From positions 526,096-590,095 of the forward strand of contig NZ_VTPU01000001.1 in the NCBI RefSeq assembly GCF_008274785.1: a stretch of DNA of 64,000 bases. The letters are read 5' to 3'. The stretch is from Halomonas eurihalina. GTDB taxonomy: Bacteria; Pseudomonadota; Gammaproteobacteria; Pseudomonadales; Halomonadaceae. Below the pieces are notes generated by a model. The model ran no database searches. It had not been told where the DNA came from and saw nothing but the letters and a program-made list of their open reading frames with translations. Shown here piece by piece: positions 15,720 to 24,103 of the stretch; the first letter of the stretch is position 1; the number at the start of each line of letters is the position of its first letter. Made by a program: the position numbers and the translations under genes.

Positions 15720-17885
15720 ATGTCCATCACCTCCCAGCCGCGTCCAGCGCGACTGCGACCTCTCCTGCTGTGTACCGCACTGCCCGTTGCCGCGTTTGCT
15801 CAGACTGGCACAAGCGACGATGCCGCTTCGTCGGGTGCCGATGATCTCTCCCCGATGGTCGTCACTGCAACCCGCAACAAGAGCCTCGCAGGCAAGACGC
15901 CCCAGAAGGTCACCATCATTACCCGCGAGCAGATCGAGCAGCAGCTGGCGATCACCCAGGACCCCAGCCAGGTACTCAGCAACCTGGTTCCTTCCTACTC
16001 GCCCAGCCGCCAGAAGCTCAACAATACTGGCGAGACCTTCCGCGGCCGCTCGGTGCTGTTCATGATCGATGGCGTGCCCCAGAGCAACCCACTGCGCGAT
16101 GGCGGGCGGGACAGTTACACCATCGATCTCTCCATGGTCGAGCGCATCGAGGTCATCCATGGCGCCAGCGCCGAGCACGGCCTGGGCGCCACCGGTGGCA
16201 TCATCAACTACGTGACCAAGGGCTCAGATGGCCCCGGCGTCCGCCAACATGCCGGCATTAGCCTGACCAGCGACGACGACTTCAAGTCGGACGGCTTCGG
16301 CCACAAGCTGGACTACCGGATCAGCGGCCAACAAGGCGACTGGGACTATCAGTTTGCCGCCAGCCGCCAGGAACGTGGCGTCTTCTACGACGGCAACGAC
16401 GAAATCGTCGGCATGGCCTATCACGGTGAAGTGCAGAACTCCACCAGCTACGACCTGATGGCCAAGGCGGGGTACTGGTTCGACGACAACCAGAACCTCG
16501 AGTTCTCCCTCAACCATTTCGACCTCGATATCGGCGACGACTATGTGCCGGTATCCGGCGATCGTGACGCAGGCATACCGACCACGGCCCGCAAGGGCAC
16601 TCCGGATAACGACCCGGGCTACAACGAATCCACCACCGCCCGATTGTCGTACTCCCATGCCGACTGGCTGGGCAACGATGTCGACGCCCAGCTTTACACC
16701 CAGCGCTTCCGCGCCCAGTTCGGTGCCACCGGCCTTGGCTCCTTCCCCTACCAGGACGACGCCGGCAATACCCTTTATGACCACACGCGCAATGAGTCCG
16801 ACAAGGTCGGCGCCAAGTTCACCCTGAGCCGCGACGGCCTGCTGGATGATCGCCTGACCCTGACCACCGGCCTCGACCTGCTGCAGGACGAGACCCAGCA
16901 AGTTCTGGTGAAGACCGACCGCAACTATGTGCCGGAAAGCCAGTTCCGCAATTATGCGGCCTTCCTGCAGGGCGACGTCGACGTCACCGACGCCCTGAGC
17001 CTGCATGCCGGGGTCCGCCAGGAGCATGCCAAGCTGAACGTCGACGACTACTCGACCGTGGATCGCAGCACGAGCGTCGAGAACGACCTGGTCGCGGTGA
17101 ACGGCGGCAATCCCAGCTTCGACGAGACGCTGTTCAACGCCGGCATCGTCTATCAGGCTACCGACTGGGCCCAGCTCTACGCCAACTACTCCGAAGGCTT
17201 CGGCATGCCCGATGTGGGCCGTGTATTGCGAGGCGTCAGCACGCCTGGCCAGGGCGTCGACACCCTGATCGATCTCTCGCCCATCGTCACCGACAACCGC
17301 GAGATCGGCGCGCGCTTCAACTGGGATCGCTACGGGCTCGAGCTGAGCTACTACGAATCGAATTCCGATCTCGGCCAGCGCATCCAGCCCGATGCCCAAG
17401 GCAACTACCGCGTCCAGCGGGAGAAGACCGAAATCCAGGGCATCGAGATCACCGGCGAGGCCCGCTTGAACGATGCCCACGACCTGCGCCTCTCCTATAC
17501 CCATGCCGAGGGCAAGTCCGACACCGACGGCGATGGCAGCGTCGACACCAAGTTGACGGGCCGCGACCTGGCGCCGGACACCCTGAAGCTGGCCTGGAGC
17601 GCGTCCTGGAACGACAAGCTGTCCACTCACCTGCAGTACAGTCGCTACTTCGATCGCAGCTTCGATGATCCGGCGATCGAATTCGACGGCTATGGCCTGC
17701 TCGATGCATCGCTGGCCTATCGCCTGCCGGTGGGCCGTGCCAGCCTGGGCATCGAGAACCTCACCGACGAGGACTACTTCACCTACTACTCGCAGTCGTT
17801 CCCCCAGTCATCCGCGCTCGAAGACGATCTGTACTTCAAGGGCCGTGGGCGAACCCTGACCCTGAGCTACCAGCTCGATTTCTGA
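15720..17885 (+). CDS. TonB-dependent siderophore receptor, IutA-like
   Basis: A 721-residue outer-membrane receptor with AAGGA about ten bases upstream of the ATG. The signal peptide ends AAFAQ; a TonB-box-like MVVTATRN follows. The plug has FRGRSVLFMIDGVPQSNPLRDGG and IEVIHGASAEHGLGATGGIINYVTKG, which resembles the aerobactin receptor group (IutA: RGRSVLVMIDGV). The barrel ends LTLSYQLDF with terminal phenylalanine. The adjacent binding-protein-permease-ATPase operon is probably its inner-membrane partner. The ligand assignment to citrate-hydroxamate siderophores is inference. Confidence 0.9.
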   Translation: MSITSQPRPARLRPLLLCTALPVAAFAQTGTSDDAASSGADDLSPMVVTATRNKSLAGKTPQKVTIITREQIEQQLAITQDPSQVLSNLVPSYSPSRQKLNNTGETFRGRSVLFMIDGVPQSNPLRDGGRDSYTIDLSMVERIEVIHGASAEHGLGATGGIINYVTKGSDGPGVRQHAGISLTSDDDFKSDGFGHKLDYRISGQQGDWDYQFAASRQERGVFYDGNDEIVGMAYHGEVQNSTSYDLMAKAGYWFDDNQNLEFSLNHFDLDIGDDYVPVSGDRDAGIPTTARKGTPDNDPGYNESTTARLSYSHADWLGNDVDAQLYTQRFRAQFGATGLGSFPYQDDAGNTLYDHTRNESDKVGAKFTLSRDGLLDDRLTLTTGLDLLQDETQQVLVKTDRNYVPESQFRNYAAFLQGDVDVTDALSLHAGVRQEHAKLNVDDYSTVDRSTSVENDLVAVNGGNPSFDETLFNAGIVYQATDWAQLYANYSEGFGMPDVGRVLRGVSTPGQGVDTLIDLSPIVTDNREIGARFNWDRYGLELSYYESNSDLGQRIQPDAQGNYRVQREKTEIQGIEITGEARLNDAHDLRLSYTHAEGKSDTDGDGSVDTKLTGRDLAPDTLKLAWSASWNDKLSTHLQYSRYFDRSFDDPAIEFDGYGLLDASLAYRLPVGRASLGIENLTDEDYFTYYSQSFPQSSALEDDLYFKGRGRTLTLSYQLDF

Positions 17886-17897
17886 AGCGGCCTGTCG

Positions 17898-17925
17898 AGC
17901 GGCACCCTCGGGTGCCGCTTCTTCT
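17898..17925 (+). terminator. Terminator-like hairpin after the receptor
   Basis: AGCGGCACC and GGTGCCGCT form a stem around a CTCG loop, followed by a short pyrimidine tail TCTTCT. It lies 13 bases after the receptor stop and may separate it, or partly attenuate read-through, into the ABC operon 43 bases on. Confidence 0.6.
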
Positions 17926-17961
17926 CCGCTTGCCTGCCCGACCTGCAAAGACCGACATACA

Positions 17962-19032
17962 ATGCCCGACACCCTATCGCGTGGGCCCCAGGCGCTGACG
18001 GCCATGGCCAGCAGGCCTTTCCCCCGCTGGCTGGCAGCGCTGCTGGCATCCCTCCTGCCATGGACCGCCGCCCTCGCCACCGACGACGCCCGTGATGCCA
18101 TCACCGTTGCCAACGCCTTCGGCGACACTCGCGTTCCTGCCACACCAGAGCGCGTCGTCACCCTCTACCAGGGGGCGACGGACAGCGCGGTGGCGCTCGG
18201 CATCACGCCGGTGGGCGTCGTCGACTCCTGGCTGGAGCAGCCCATGTATCGCTACCTGCGCGAGGCGCTGGCCGGCGTGGAGCACGTCGGCCTGGAGACC
18301 CAGCCCAACCTGGAGAAGGTGGCCTGGCTGGAGCCGGAGCTGATCGTGGCCACGCGCTTTCGGCACGAACGGGTCCGACCGCTGCTGGAACGCATTGCAC
18401 CGACGGTCGCCACCGACAGTGTCTTCGACTTCAAGGCCACCCTGTCGCTGGTGGCCGAGGCCACGGGGCGGGAGTCCCGCGCCCGCGAACTGCTGCAGGC
18501 CTGGGACGCTCGCGTGGCGGACTTTCGCCGCAAGATCGCCGACCGACTGGGTGACGACTGGCCACAGAAGGCCGCCGTGGTGCGTTTCAAGAGCGATCAC
18601 CTGCGCATCTATTCGACGGGATTCGCCGGCTCGATCCTCGATGAACTGGGCTTCGAACAGCCGGCATCCGTCCAGGACCAGGGCTGGGGCATGAAGCTGA
18701 CCAGCGAGGAAAACATCCCGGTCATCAATGCCGACGTGATCTTCGTGCTGCTCGAACCGGACGACCCCGCCATCGCCCGGAACTACCGGCACTGGACGTC
18801 TCACCCCCTCTGGCAGCGACTGGATGCCGTGCATAACGACCGTGTCTTCGAGGTCGACGCGGTGAACTGGATCATGGGCGGCGGCATCCTGGCCGCCAAT
18901 GCCATGCTCGACGATCTCTACCGCCACTATGGGCTGGACACCCCCAGCGAGACCGCGACGCTCAGCGCCGCGTGCTCCGCGGATAGCGCCGCGGAGCCCC
19001 GAGCCCGGGACGAGGAGCCGGACGCATGCTGA
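17962..19032 (+). CDS. Ferric-siderophore ABC transporter substrate-binding protein
   Basis: A 356-residue class III binding protein. The signal peptide core is WLAALLASLLPWTAALA; an ATG at 18004 would start nearer to it and neither start has a good ribosome binding site. The mature part includes VVTLYQGATDSAVALGI, GLETQPNLEKVAWLEPELIV and the C-terminal NWIMGGGILAANAMLDD, as in FecB/YfiY-type proteins for citrate or citrate-hydroxamate siderophores. The C-terminal 30 residues are a charged, low-complexity tail. It overlaps the first permease gene by 7 bases, so the operon is translationally coupled. Confidence 0.9.
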   Translation: MPDTLSRGPQALTAMASRPFPRWLAALLASLLPWTAALATDDARDAITVANAFGDTRVPATPERVVTLYQGATDSAVALGITPVGVVDSWLEQPMYRYLREALAGVEHVGLETQPNLEKVAWLEPELIVATRFRHERVRPLLERIAPTVATDSVFDFKATLSLVAEATGRESRARELLQAWDARVADFRRKIADRLGDDWPQKAAVVRFKSDHLRIYSTGFAGSILDELGFEQPASVQDQGWGMKLTSEENIPVINADVIFVLLEPDDPAIARNYRHWTSHPLWQRLDAVHNDRVFEVDAVNWIMGGGILAANAMLDDLYRHYGLDTPSETATLSAACSADSAAEPRARDEEPDAC

Positions 19033-20024
19033 ACCAGCGTGTTTCACGGATCGCGGGGCTGCTGCTGGGACTGGTGCTGGTCGCGACAGCCTTCGCGGCC
19101 AGCGTCATGCTGGGCACCACGGAGATCGCCCCGCCGACCTTCGTCCAGGCGCTGATTCACTACGATCCCACTCGGGTCGCGCATATCATCATCGTCACGG
19201 AACGCCTGCCACGCGCGGTCATCGCCGCCCTGGTCGGCGCCAGCCTGGCCATCGCCGGCGCCCTGATGCAGACCATGACCCGCAATCCCCTCGCCTCTCC
19301 GGGTATCCTGGGAATCAACGCCGGAGCCATGTTCTTCGTGGTCATCGCCGTCTCGCTGCTACCCCTCCACACGCCGGCCGAGGTTGTCTGGGCGGCGCTG
19401 CTGGGGGCCCTGGTCGCGGCCTGTCTGGTGGTGATGCTGAGCCGCGGCCGCCAGGGAGAACTGTCGCCGTTGCGGGTCGTCCTGGCGGGCGTGGCCATCA
19501 CCGCCATGTTCGTCTCGTTCAGCCAGGGCTTGCTGATCATCGACCGCCAGAGCTTCGAGAGCGTGCTGTACTGGCTGGCCGGCTCCGTCTCCGGACGCGA
19601 GCTGTCGCTGGTGGTGCCGCTGCTGCCGCTGTTCGGCGGCGCCCTGCTGCTTTGTGCGCTGCTCGTCCGCCACGCCAATGCCCTGCTGCTGGGCGACGAC
19701 ATGGCCGAGGGCCTGGGCATGCACGCCGGTACCATCAAGCTGCTGCTCGGCTTGGTGGTGATCCTGCTTGCCGGCAGTTCGGTCGCGCTGGCCGGCATGA
19801 TCGGCTTCGTCGGGCTGATCGTGCCCCACATGGCCCGGGGACTCTTCGGTGTCGACCACCGCTGGCTGCTGCCGGCCTGCGCCCTGCTGGGCGCGAGCCT
19901 GCTGCTGCTGGCCGATGTGGCCTCGCGCTTCCTGATGCCCCCGCAGGATGTACCGGTGGGCGTGATGACCGCCCTGATCGGCACGCCCTTTTTCATCTAC
20001 CTGGCACGCAGGAAGCAGGCCTGA
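19026..20024 (+). CDS. FecCD-family siderophore permease, first subunit
   Basis: 332 residues with about nine to ten membrane helices. The FecCD motif LMQTMTRNPLASPGILGINAG lies near residue 80 (read in parts), and GLIVPHMARGLFG near residue 260 contains the coupling-helix region that contacts the ATPase. It overlaps the binding-protein gene and is two bases from the next permease gene; together they form the inner-membrane channel. Confidence 0.93.
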   Translation: MLNQRVSRIAGLLLGLVLVATAFAASVMLGTTEIAPPTFVQALIHYDPTRVAHIIIVTERLPRAVIAALVGASLAIAGALMQTMTRNPLASPGILGINAGAMFFVVIAVSLLPLHTPAEVVWAALLGALVAACLVVMLSRGRQGELSPLRVVLAGVAITAMFVSFSQGLLIIDRQSFESVLYWLAGSVSGRELSLVVPLLPLFGGALLLCALLVRHANALLLGDDMAEGLGMHAGTIKLLLGLVVILLAGSSVALAGMIGFVGLIVPHMARGLFGVDHRWLLPACALLGASLLLLADVASRFLMPPQDVPVGVMTALIGTPFFIYLARRKQA

Positions 20025-20026
20025 CC

Positions 20027-21076
20027 ATGACCCACTCCGCTTCCCTGAAACAGCAGGGCGATGGCACCGTCGATACTCGCGCGACCCGCTATCCGGGTAT
20101 CGCCGCCCTGCTCGTGCTGGTCCTGCTGGCCAGCATGGGCCTGTCACTGAGCCTGGGCAGCTTCCCCACCCCGTTCGGCAGAGTGCTGGACGCGCTGGTC
20201 GAGCCCCGGGCAAGCGACATCGCCTTCATCATCTGGGAACTGCGCCTGCCACGCATCCTGCTGGCCGTGCTGGTGGGTGCGGCCCTGGCCGTGGCCGGTG
20301 CCATCCTCCAGGGCATCGTGCGCAATCCGCTGGCCTCCCCGGACGTGATCGGCATCACCAGCGGCGCCGCCTTGGCCGCCGTGGCCTTCATGGCATCGTT
20401 CGGTGCCGGCCTGAGTCTTCATTGGCTGCCGGCCTCCGCGCTGCTCGGCGCGCTGCTGTCCGCCCTGCTGGTGTTCCTGCTGGCCTGGCAACGGGGCATT
20501 GCGCCCTCGCGCATGGTGCTGGTCGGCATCGGGCTCTCCGCCGCCATGGGGGCCGTGACCACCCTGCTGATCGTGGTCAGCGACGATGCCGCCGCCATGA
20601 CGGCCTATGTATGGCTGACCGGCAGCCTCTACGCCGCTCAGTGGCAGGACGTGCTCGGCATGCTGCCCTGGCTGCTGGTCGCCCTTCCCCTGTGCCTGAC
20701 CCGGGCGCGGCACATGGACGCCATGGCGCTGGGCGATCATGTGGCCCTGGGGCTGGGCGTGAACATCCTGCGCAGCCGGCTGCTGTTGATGGCCTGCAGC
20801 GTGGCACTGGCAGGGGCGGCCGTGGCCTTCGCCGGAGGGCTCAGCTTCGTGGGCCTGATCGCTCCCCATATCGCCGCCCGTCTGGTGGGACGGGGCTTCG
20901 CCCGGCTGGTACCCGCCGCCGCCCTGGTCGGCGCCCTGATCGTGCTCTACGCCGATCTCCTCGGCCGGGTGGCCTTCCTGCCCGAGGACCTGCCCGCCGG
21001 CATCTTCGTCTCGGGCGTGGGCGCGCCCTTCTTCGTCTATCTGCTGTACCGAAGCCGTGATGTCGCTCGGGGCTGA
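20027..21076 (+). CDS. FecCD-family siderophore permease, second subunit
   Basis: 349 residues. The start ATG at 20027 follows the previous stop by two bases; the frame is open further upstream but that part lies over the binding-protein and first permease genes in another frame. Motifs ILQGIVRNPLASPDVIGITSG and FVGLIAPHIAARLVG identify the second FecCD half. A 14-residue polar N-terminal extension precedes the first helix. It pairs with the upstream permease. Confidence 0.92.
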   Translation: MTHSASLKQQGDGTVDTRATRYPGIAALLVLVLLASMGLSLSLGSFPTPFGRVLDALVEPRASDIAFIIWELRLPRILLAVLVGAALAVAGAILQGIVRNPLASPDVIGITSGAALAAVAFMASFGAGLSLHWLPASALLGALLSALLVFLLAWQRGIAPSRMVLVGIGLSAAMGAVTTLLIVVSDDAAAMTAYVWLTGSLYAAQWQDVLGMLPWLLVALPLCLTRARHMDAMALGDHVALGLGVNILRSRLLLMACSVALAGAAVAFAGGLSFVGLIAPHIAARLVGRGFARLVPAAALVGALIVLYADLLGRVAFLPEDLPAGIFVSGVGAPFFVYLLYRSRDVARG

Positions 21077-21160
21077 TCCGTCGACGCATTGCATGCGTTG
21101 AAAATGAGAACTTTTTATCTTACGGTCTTCGGCCCCGATACCACACCGACGAGTCGCCCC

Positions 21161-22009
21161 ATGCCCTCGATCCCTGCCAAGCCACCGCGACTGACGGGCG
21201 AAGCCCTGTGCGCCGGCTACGATTCCCGGCGCGTGCTGGACGGTGTCGATCTGACGGTGGCCGAGGGCAAGCTGACGATATTGCTCGGTCCGAACGGTAG
21301 CGGGAAATCGACGCTGCTGAAGACACTGGCGCGCACCCTGACGCCCAGCGCCGGCCGTGTGTACCTCGATGGCCAGGACATCCATCGCCGCAACACGCGG
21401 GAGGTGGCCCAGCGCCTGGGTATCCTGCCGCAAGGCCCCACCGCACCGGAGGGGCTGACGGTCAGGCAACTGGTTGGCATGGGGCGTTTTCCCCACCAGC
21501 GGCTCTGGCAACAGGATGCCGAGCGCGATGCCCGCGCCATTCGCGAGGCCATGGCCCACGCCGACGTCACCGAGTTCGCCGAGCGCAGCGTCGACGCGCT
21601 CTCCGGCGGCCAGCGCCAGCGCTGCTGGATCGCCATGGTACTGGCCCAGGAGACGGACCTGATCCTGCTCGACGAGCCCACCACCTTTCTCGACCTCAAG
21701 GTGCAGGTCGACCTCCTCGAACTGCTCTCGCGCCTGGCCCACGAGCACGGCCGAACCCTGCTGGTGGTACTGCACGACCTCAACCTGGCCGCCGCCTACG
21801 CCGACACTCTGGTGATGATGCGCGACGGCGCCATTCTCCGGCAGGGCGCCCCGCGGGACGTTTTCACCGCCGCCAATCTCAAGGCGGTCTTCGATCTCGA
21901 TGCCAACGTCATTCGCGATCCGCACTCCCGCCGCCTGGTGTGCGTGCCCACGCCAGGCGTGCACGCAGCCGCGACGTCCTCGCCGGCCATCAAAGGGGTA
22001 GCGCCATGA
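21161..22009 (+). CDS. FecE/FhuC-like siderophore ABC ATPase
   Basis: About 282 residues. The start at 21161 places the family N terminus correctly; in-frame starts at 21104 and 21089 exist but add a non-conserved leader. Walker A is GPNGSGKST, signature LSGGQRQRCWIAMVLAQ, Walker B LILLDEPTTFLDL and H-loop VVLHD. It energises the two upstream permeases. Its stop codon overlaps the start of the sucrase/ferredoxin-like gene (ATGA), which makes that protein part of the operon. Confidence 0.92.
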   Translation: MPSIPAKPPRLTGEALCAGYDSRRVLDGVDLTVAEGKLTILLGPNGSGKSTLLKTLARTLTPSAGRVYLDGQDIHRRNTREVAQRLGILPQGPTAPEGLTVRQLVGMGRFPHQRLWQQDAERDARAIREAMAHADVTEFAERSVDALSGGQRQRCWIAMVLAQETDLILLDEPTTFLDLKVQVDLLELLSRLAHEHGRTLLVVLHDLNLAAAYADTLVMMRDGAILRQGAPRDVFTAANLKAVFDLDANVIRDPHSRRLVCVPTPGVHAAATSSPAIKGVAP

Positions 22010-22929
22010 GCCAACGCTTCTGCGCCGTGGAAAGCCGCGCCATCGACGACCCGCTTGTCGGCAGCGGCGCTCATCTCGAACGCAACCTGCTGCTCAGTTG
22101 GCCGCGCCCCAAGTGGCAACGCAATCTGCGTCAGGCCAGCGACATGCCCGAGACGCTCTCGGCGGCCCTCCACGCCCTCCCCGACGAGGGGCGTCGCGTC
22201 AACCTGATCCACCGGCGGGAGCAGCCCGAACGACACCATCGCGTCTTCCTGATGCCGGAACGCCAGGCCTTCGATGTTCCCCGCGAGGCGCTGGGCGACT
22301 TCATCGCGGCGCTGCGACGCGGCGACGACCTGACCGCCTGGCGACCCGAGCCGGTCGACCGCTCCCTGGTGCTTTGCTGCACCCACGGCAAGAAGGACAA
22401 GTGCTGCGCCAAGTTCGGTTTCGCCACCTACAAGGCCATGGCCGAGGCGGTGCGCCACCACGACCTGCCCTTCGATGTCTGGGAAAGCACCCACCTGGGC
22501 GGCTGCCGGCTGGCAGCCAGCGCCCTGGTGCTGCCTCAGTTGCGCAAGTATGGGCGTATCGGCGACGACGACATCCTGCCGCTGCTGGAAAGCGAGGCCC
22601 GGGGGCGTCCTTATCTGCCCTGCTATCGCGGCGACTCACGCCTGACACCGCGTCGCCAGTGCGCCCAGGTCGCCGCCCTGGAATGGCTGGCGGCCCAGGG
22701 CCTGGAAGCGGACATCGAGGTCGTCGACGACGCCGAAGAGACCGACGCCCCCCACCACGAGGTGGCGGTGAAATGGCAGGCTGCGCACCGGCAAGGCTGG
22801 CTGACCATCACCTGCCACACCCTCGAGCTGTTGCGCTACGACACCTGCGCCGACCTGGCGGACGGCCCCTCGCCGAGCCAGGTATGGCGTGCCGTCGAGG
22901 TCCGCGAGAGCCCCCCGATACCGGCGTGA
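22006..22929 (+). CDS. Sucrase/ferredoxin-like (thioredoxin-like [2Fe-2S]) protein
   Basis: About 307 residues, starting at the ATG that overlaps the ATPase stop by four bases. VLCCTHGKKDKCCAKFG near residue 120 and WESTHLGGCRLAASAL near residue 155 are the Suc_Fer-like (PF06999-type) signatures: Cys and His residues that can bind a [2Fe-2S] cluster in a thioredoxin fold. No signal peptide, so cytoplasmic. Family members are poorly characterised. Tight coupling to a ferric-siderophore transporter suggests that it reduces or releases iron from the imported chelate, the role that FhuF or siderophore-interacting proteins have elsewhere. This role is inference. Confidence 0.88.
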   Translation: MSQRFCAVESRAIDDPLVGSGAHLERNLLLSWPRPKWQRNLRQASDMPETLSAALHALPDEGRRVNLIHRREQPERHHRVFLMPERQAFDVPREALGDFIAALRRGDDLTAWRPEPVDRSLVLCCTHGKKDKCCAKFGFATYKAMAEAVRHHDLPFDVWESTHLGGCRLAASALVLPQLRKYGRIGDDDILPLLESEARGRPYLPCYRGDSRLTPRRQCAQVAALEWLAAQGLEADIEVVDDAEETDAPHHEVAVKWQAAHRQGWLTITCHTLELLRYDTCADLADGPSPSQVWRAVEVRESPPIPA

Positions 22930-22942
22930 CCCGGATGACGGC

Positions 22943-24103
22943 TCAAGGGGCCGTCGTGGTCAGCGATCCGGTGCCGTTGCGCGTCGGTTCGAGAATTTCC
23001 CTGGCCATCTCGCGGCCCGCGGCGGTGAGCATGAGCGTCTCGCCCCGACGTTCGATCAGGCCTTCGGTACAACTGCGCTCGACCACCCGATTCGCCTTGG
23101 CGCCATCCCACAGCAGGTGTTCACTCAGTGCCCGGGTGACATTCTCCACCCACTGCTCCGGGCCGTCCTCATGATTGTAGAGATGCACTGCCAGGGTGCG
23201 GATCTCGTTGATCCGACGCTGGCCACGCCGCCTCAGCACCTGGGCGATCATGCCGTAGCGCGGCCCGACCAGGAAGGCCAGCAGCAAGAAGACGCCGGTC
23301 ATCACCGCCATCATCCCGCCGATGGAAACGTTCCAGGCTACGGCCAGGAAGTACCCCGAGACACTGGAGGCGATCGAGACCAGGGCACCATAGATAAACA
23401 TCATCCACAGGCGGTCCGTGAGTAGATAGGCCGTCGAGGGCGGCACGATGACGAAGGCCACGAAGAGCACCGCCCCTACCGCGTCGAAGGCGGCCACGGC
23501 AGTGCCGCTGGTCAACAGCAGCAACAGGTAGAACAGCACCCCGGGAGCCAGCCCCAGCGCCTTGGCCAAGGCCTCGTCGAAGGTGGCGATCTTGAGTTCC
23601 TTGTAGAAGAGCGTGACGAAGGCGCCGTTGATCAGCGTCATGGCGCCCATCCATACCAGCGACTGAGGCACCCGGTAGTCGCCGATCGTCAGGGTATCGA
23701 GCCATACGAAGCCGATCTCGCCGAGCAGCACCGTGTGGGTGTCGATATGCACATCCCGCGCGTAGAGGTTGAGCAGCAACACCCCCGCCGAGAACAGCAC
23801 CGGAAACACCAGGCCAATGGCAGCGTCCTTCTTGACCCGCCGCGTGCTGACCAGCAGTTCGGTGAGAAAGACGGTGAGCAGCCCCGTCAGGGCCGCGCCG
23901 ACGATCTGCACCGGCCCGCTCTGCTGGTGGGTCAGCAGCCAGACGACGACGATGCCGAAGACGATGGAGTGGCCGATGGCATCGGACAGCATGCTGACGC
24001 CACGCAGCACCAGGAAGGTGCCCACCAGCGAAGAGGCGATGCCGACCAGGGAGCCGACCAGCATGATCATCAAGGGGGCGTTGTCGAACAATGATGCCAG
24101 CAT
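22943..24103 (-). CDS. Mn/Fe ABC transporter permease with C-terminal winged-helix extension (MntD/YtgD-like)
   Basis: 386 residues. The first 280 form an ABC-3 family permease with about eight to nine helices (LVGTFLVLRGVSMLSDAIGHS near the N terminus, AVGAVLFVAFVIVPPSTAYLL later). The last 100 residues are soluble and look like a winged helix of the DtxR/Fe-dependent repressor kind: RINEIRTLAVHLYNHEDG, NRVVERSCTEGLIERRGETLMLTAAGREMA in parts. The gene start overlaps the upstream permease stop by one base (TGATG). It is the last gene of the operon that starts at 27071. Confidence 0.88.
   Translation of the reverse strand: MLASLFDNAPLMIMLVGSLVGIASSLVGTFLVLRGVSMLSDAIGHSIVFGIVVVWLLTHQQSGPVQIVGAALTGLLTVFLTELLVSTRRVKKDAAIGLVFPVLFSAGVLLLNLYARDVHIDTHTVLLGEIGFVWLDTLTIGDYRVPQSLVWMGAMTLINGAFVTLFYKELKIATFDEALAKALGLAPGVLFYLLLLLTSGTAVAAFDAVGAVLFVAFVIVPPSTAYLLTDRLWMMFIYGALVSIASSVSGYFLAVAWNVSIGGMMAVMTGVFLLLAFLVGPRYGMIAQVLRRRGQRRINEIRTLAVHLYNHEDGPEQWVENVTRALSEHLLWDGAKANRVVERSCTEGLIERRGETLMLTAAGREMAREILEPTRNGTGSLTTTAP

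Noticed and set aside
18899..20026. Upstream extension of the second permease frame
   Set aside because: It runs over the binding-protein and first permease genes in another frame; the real start is the ATG at 20027.
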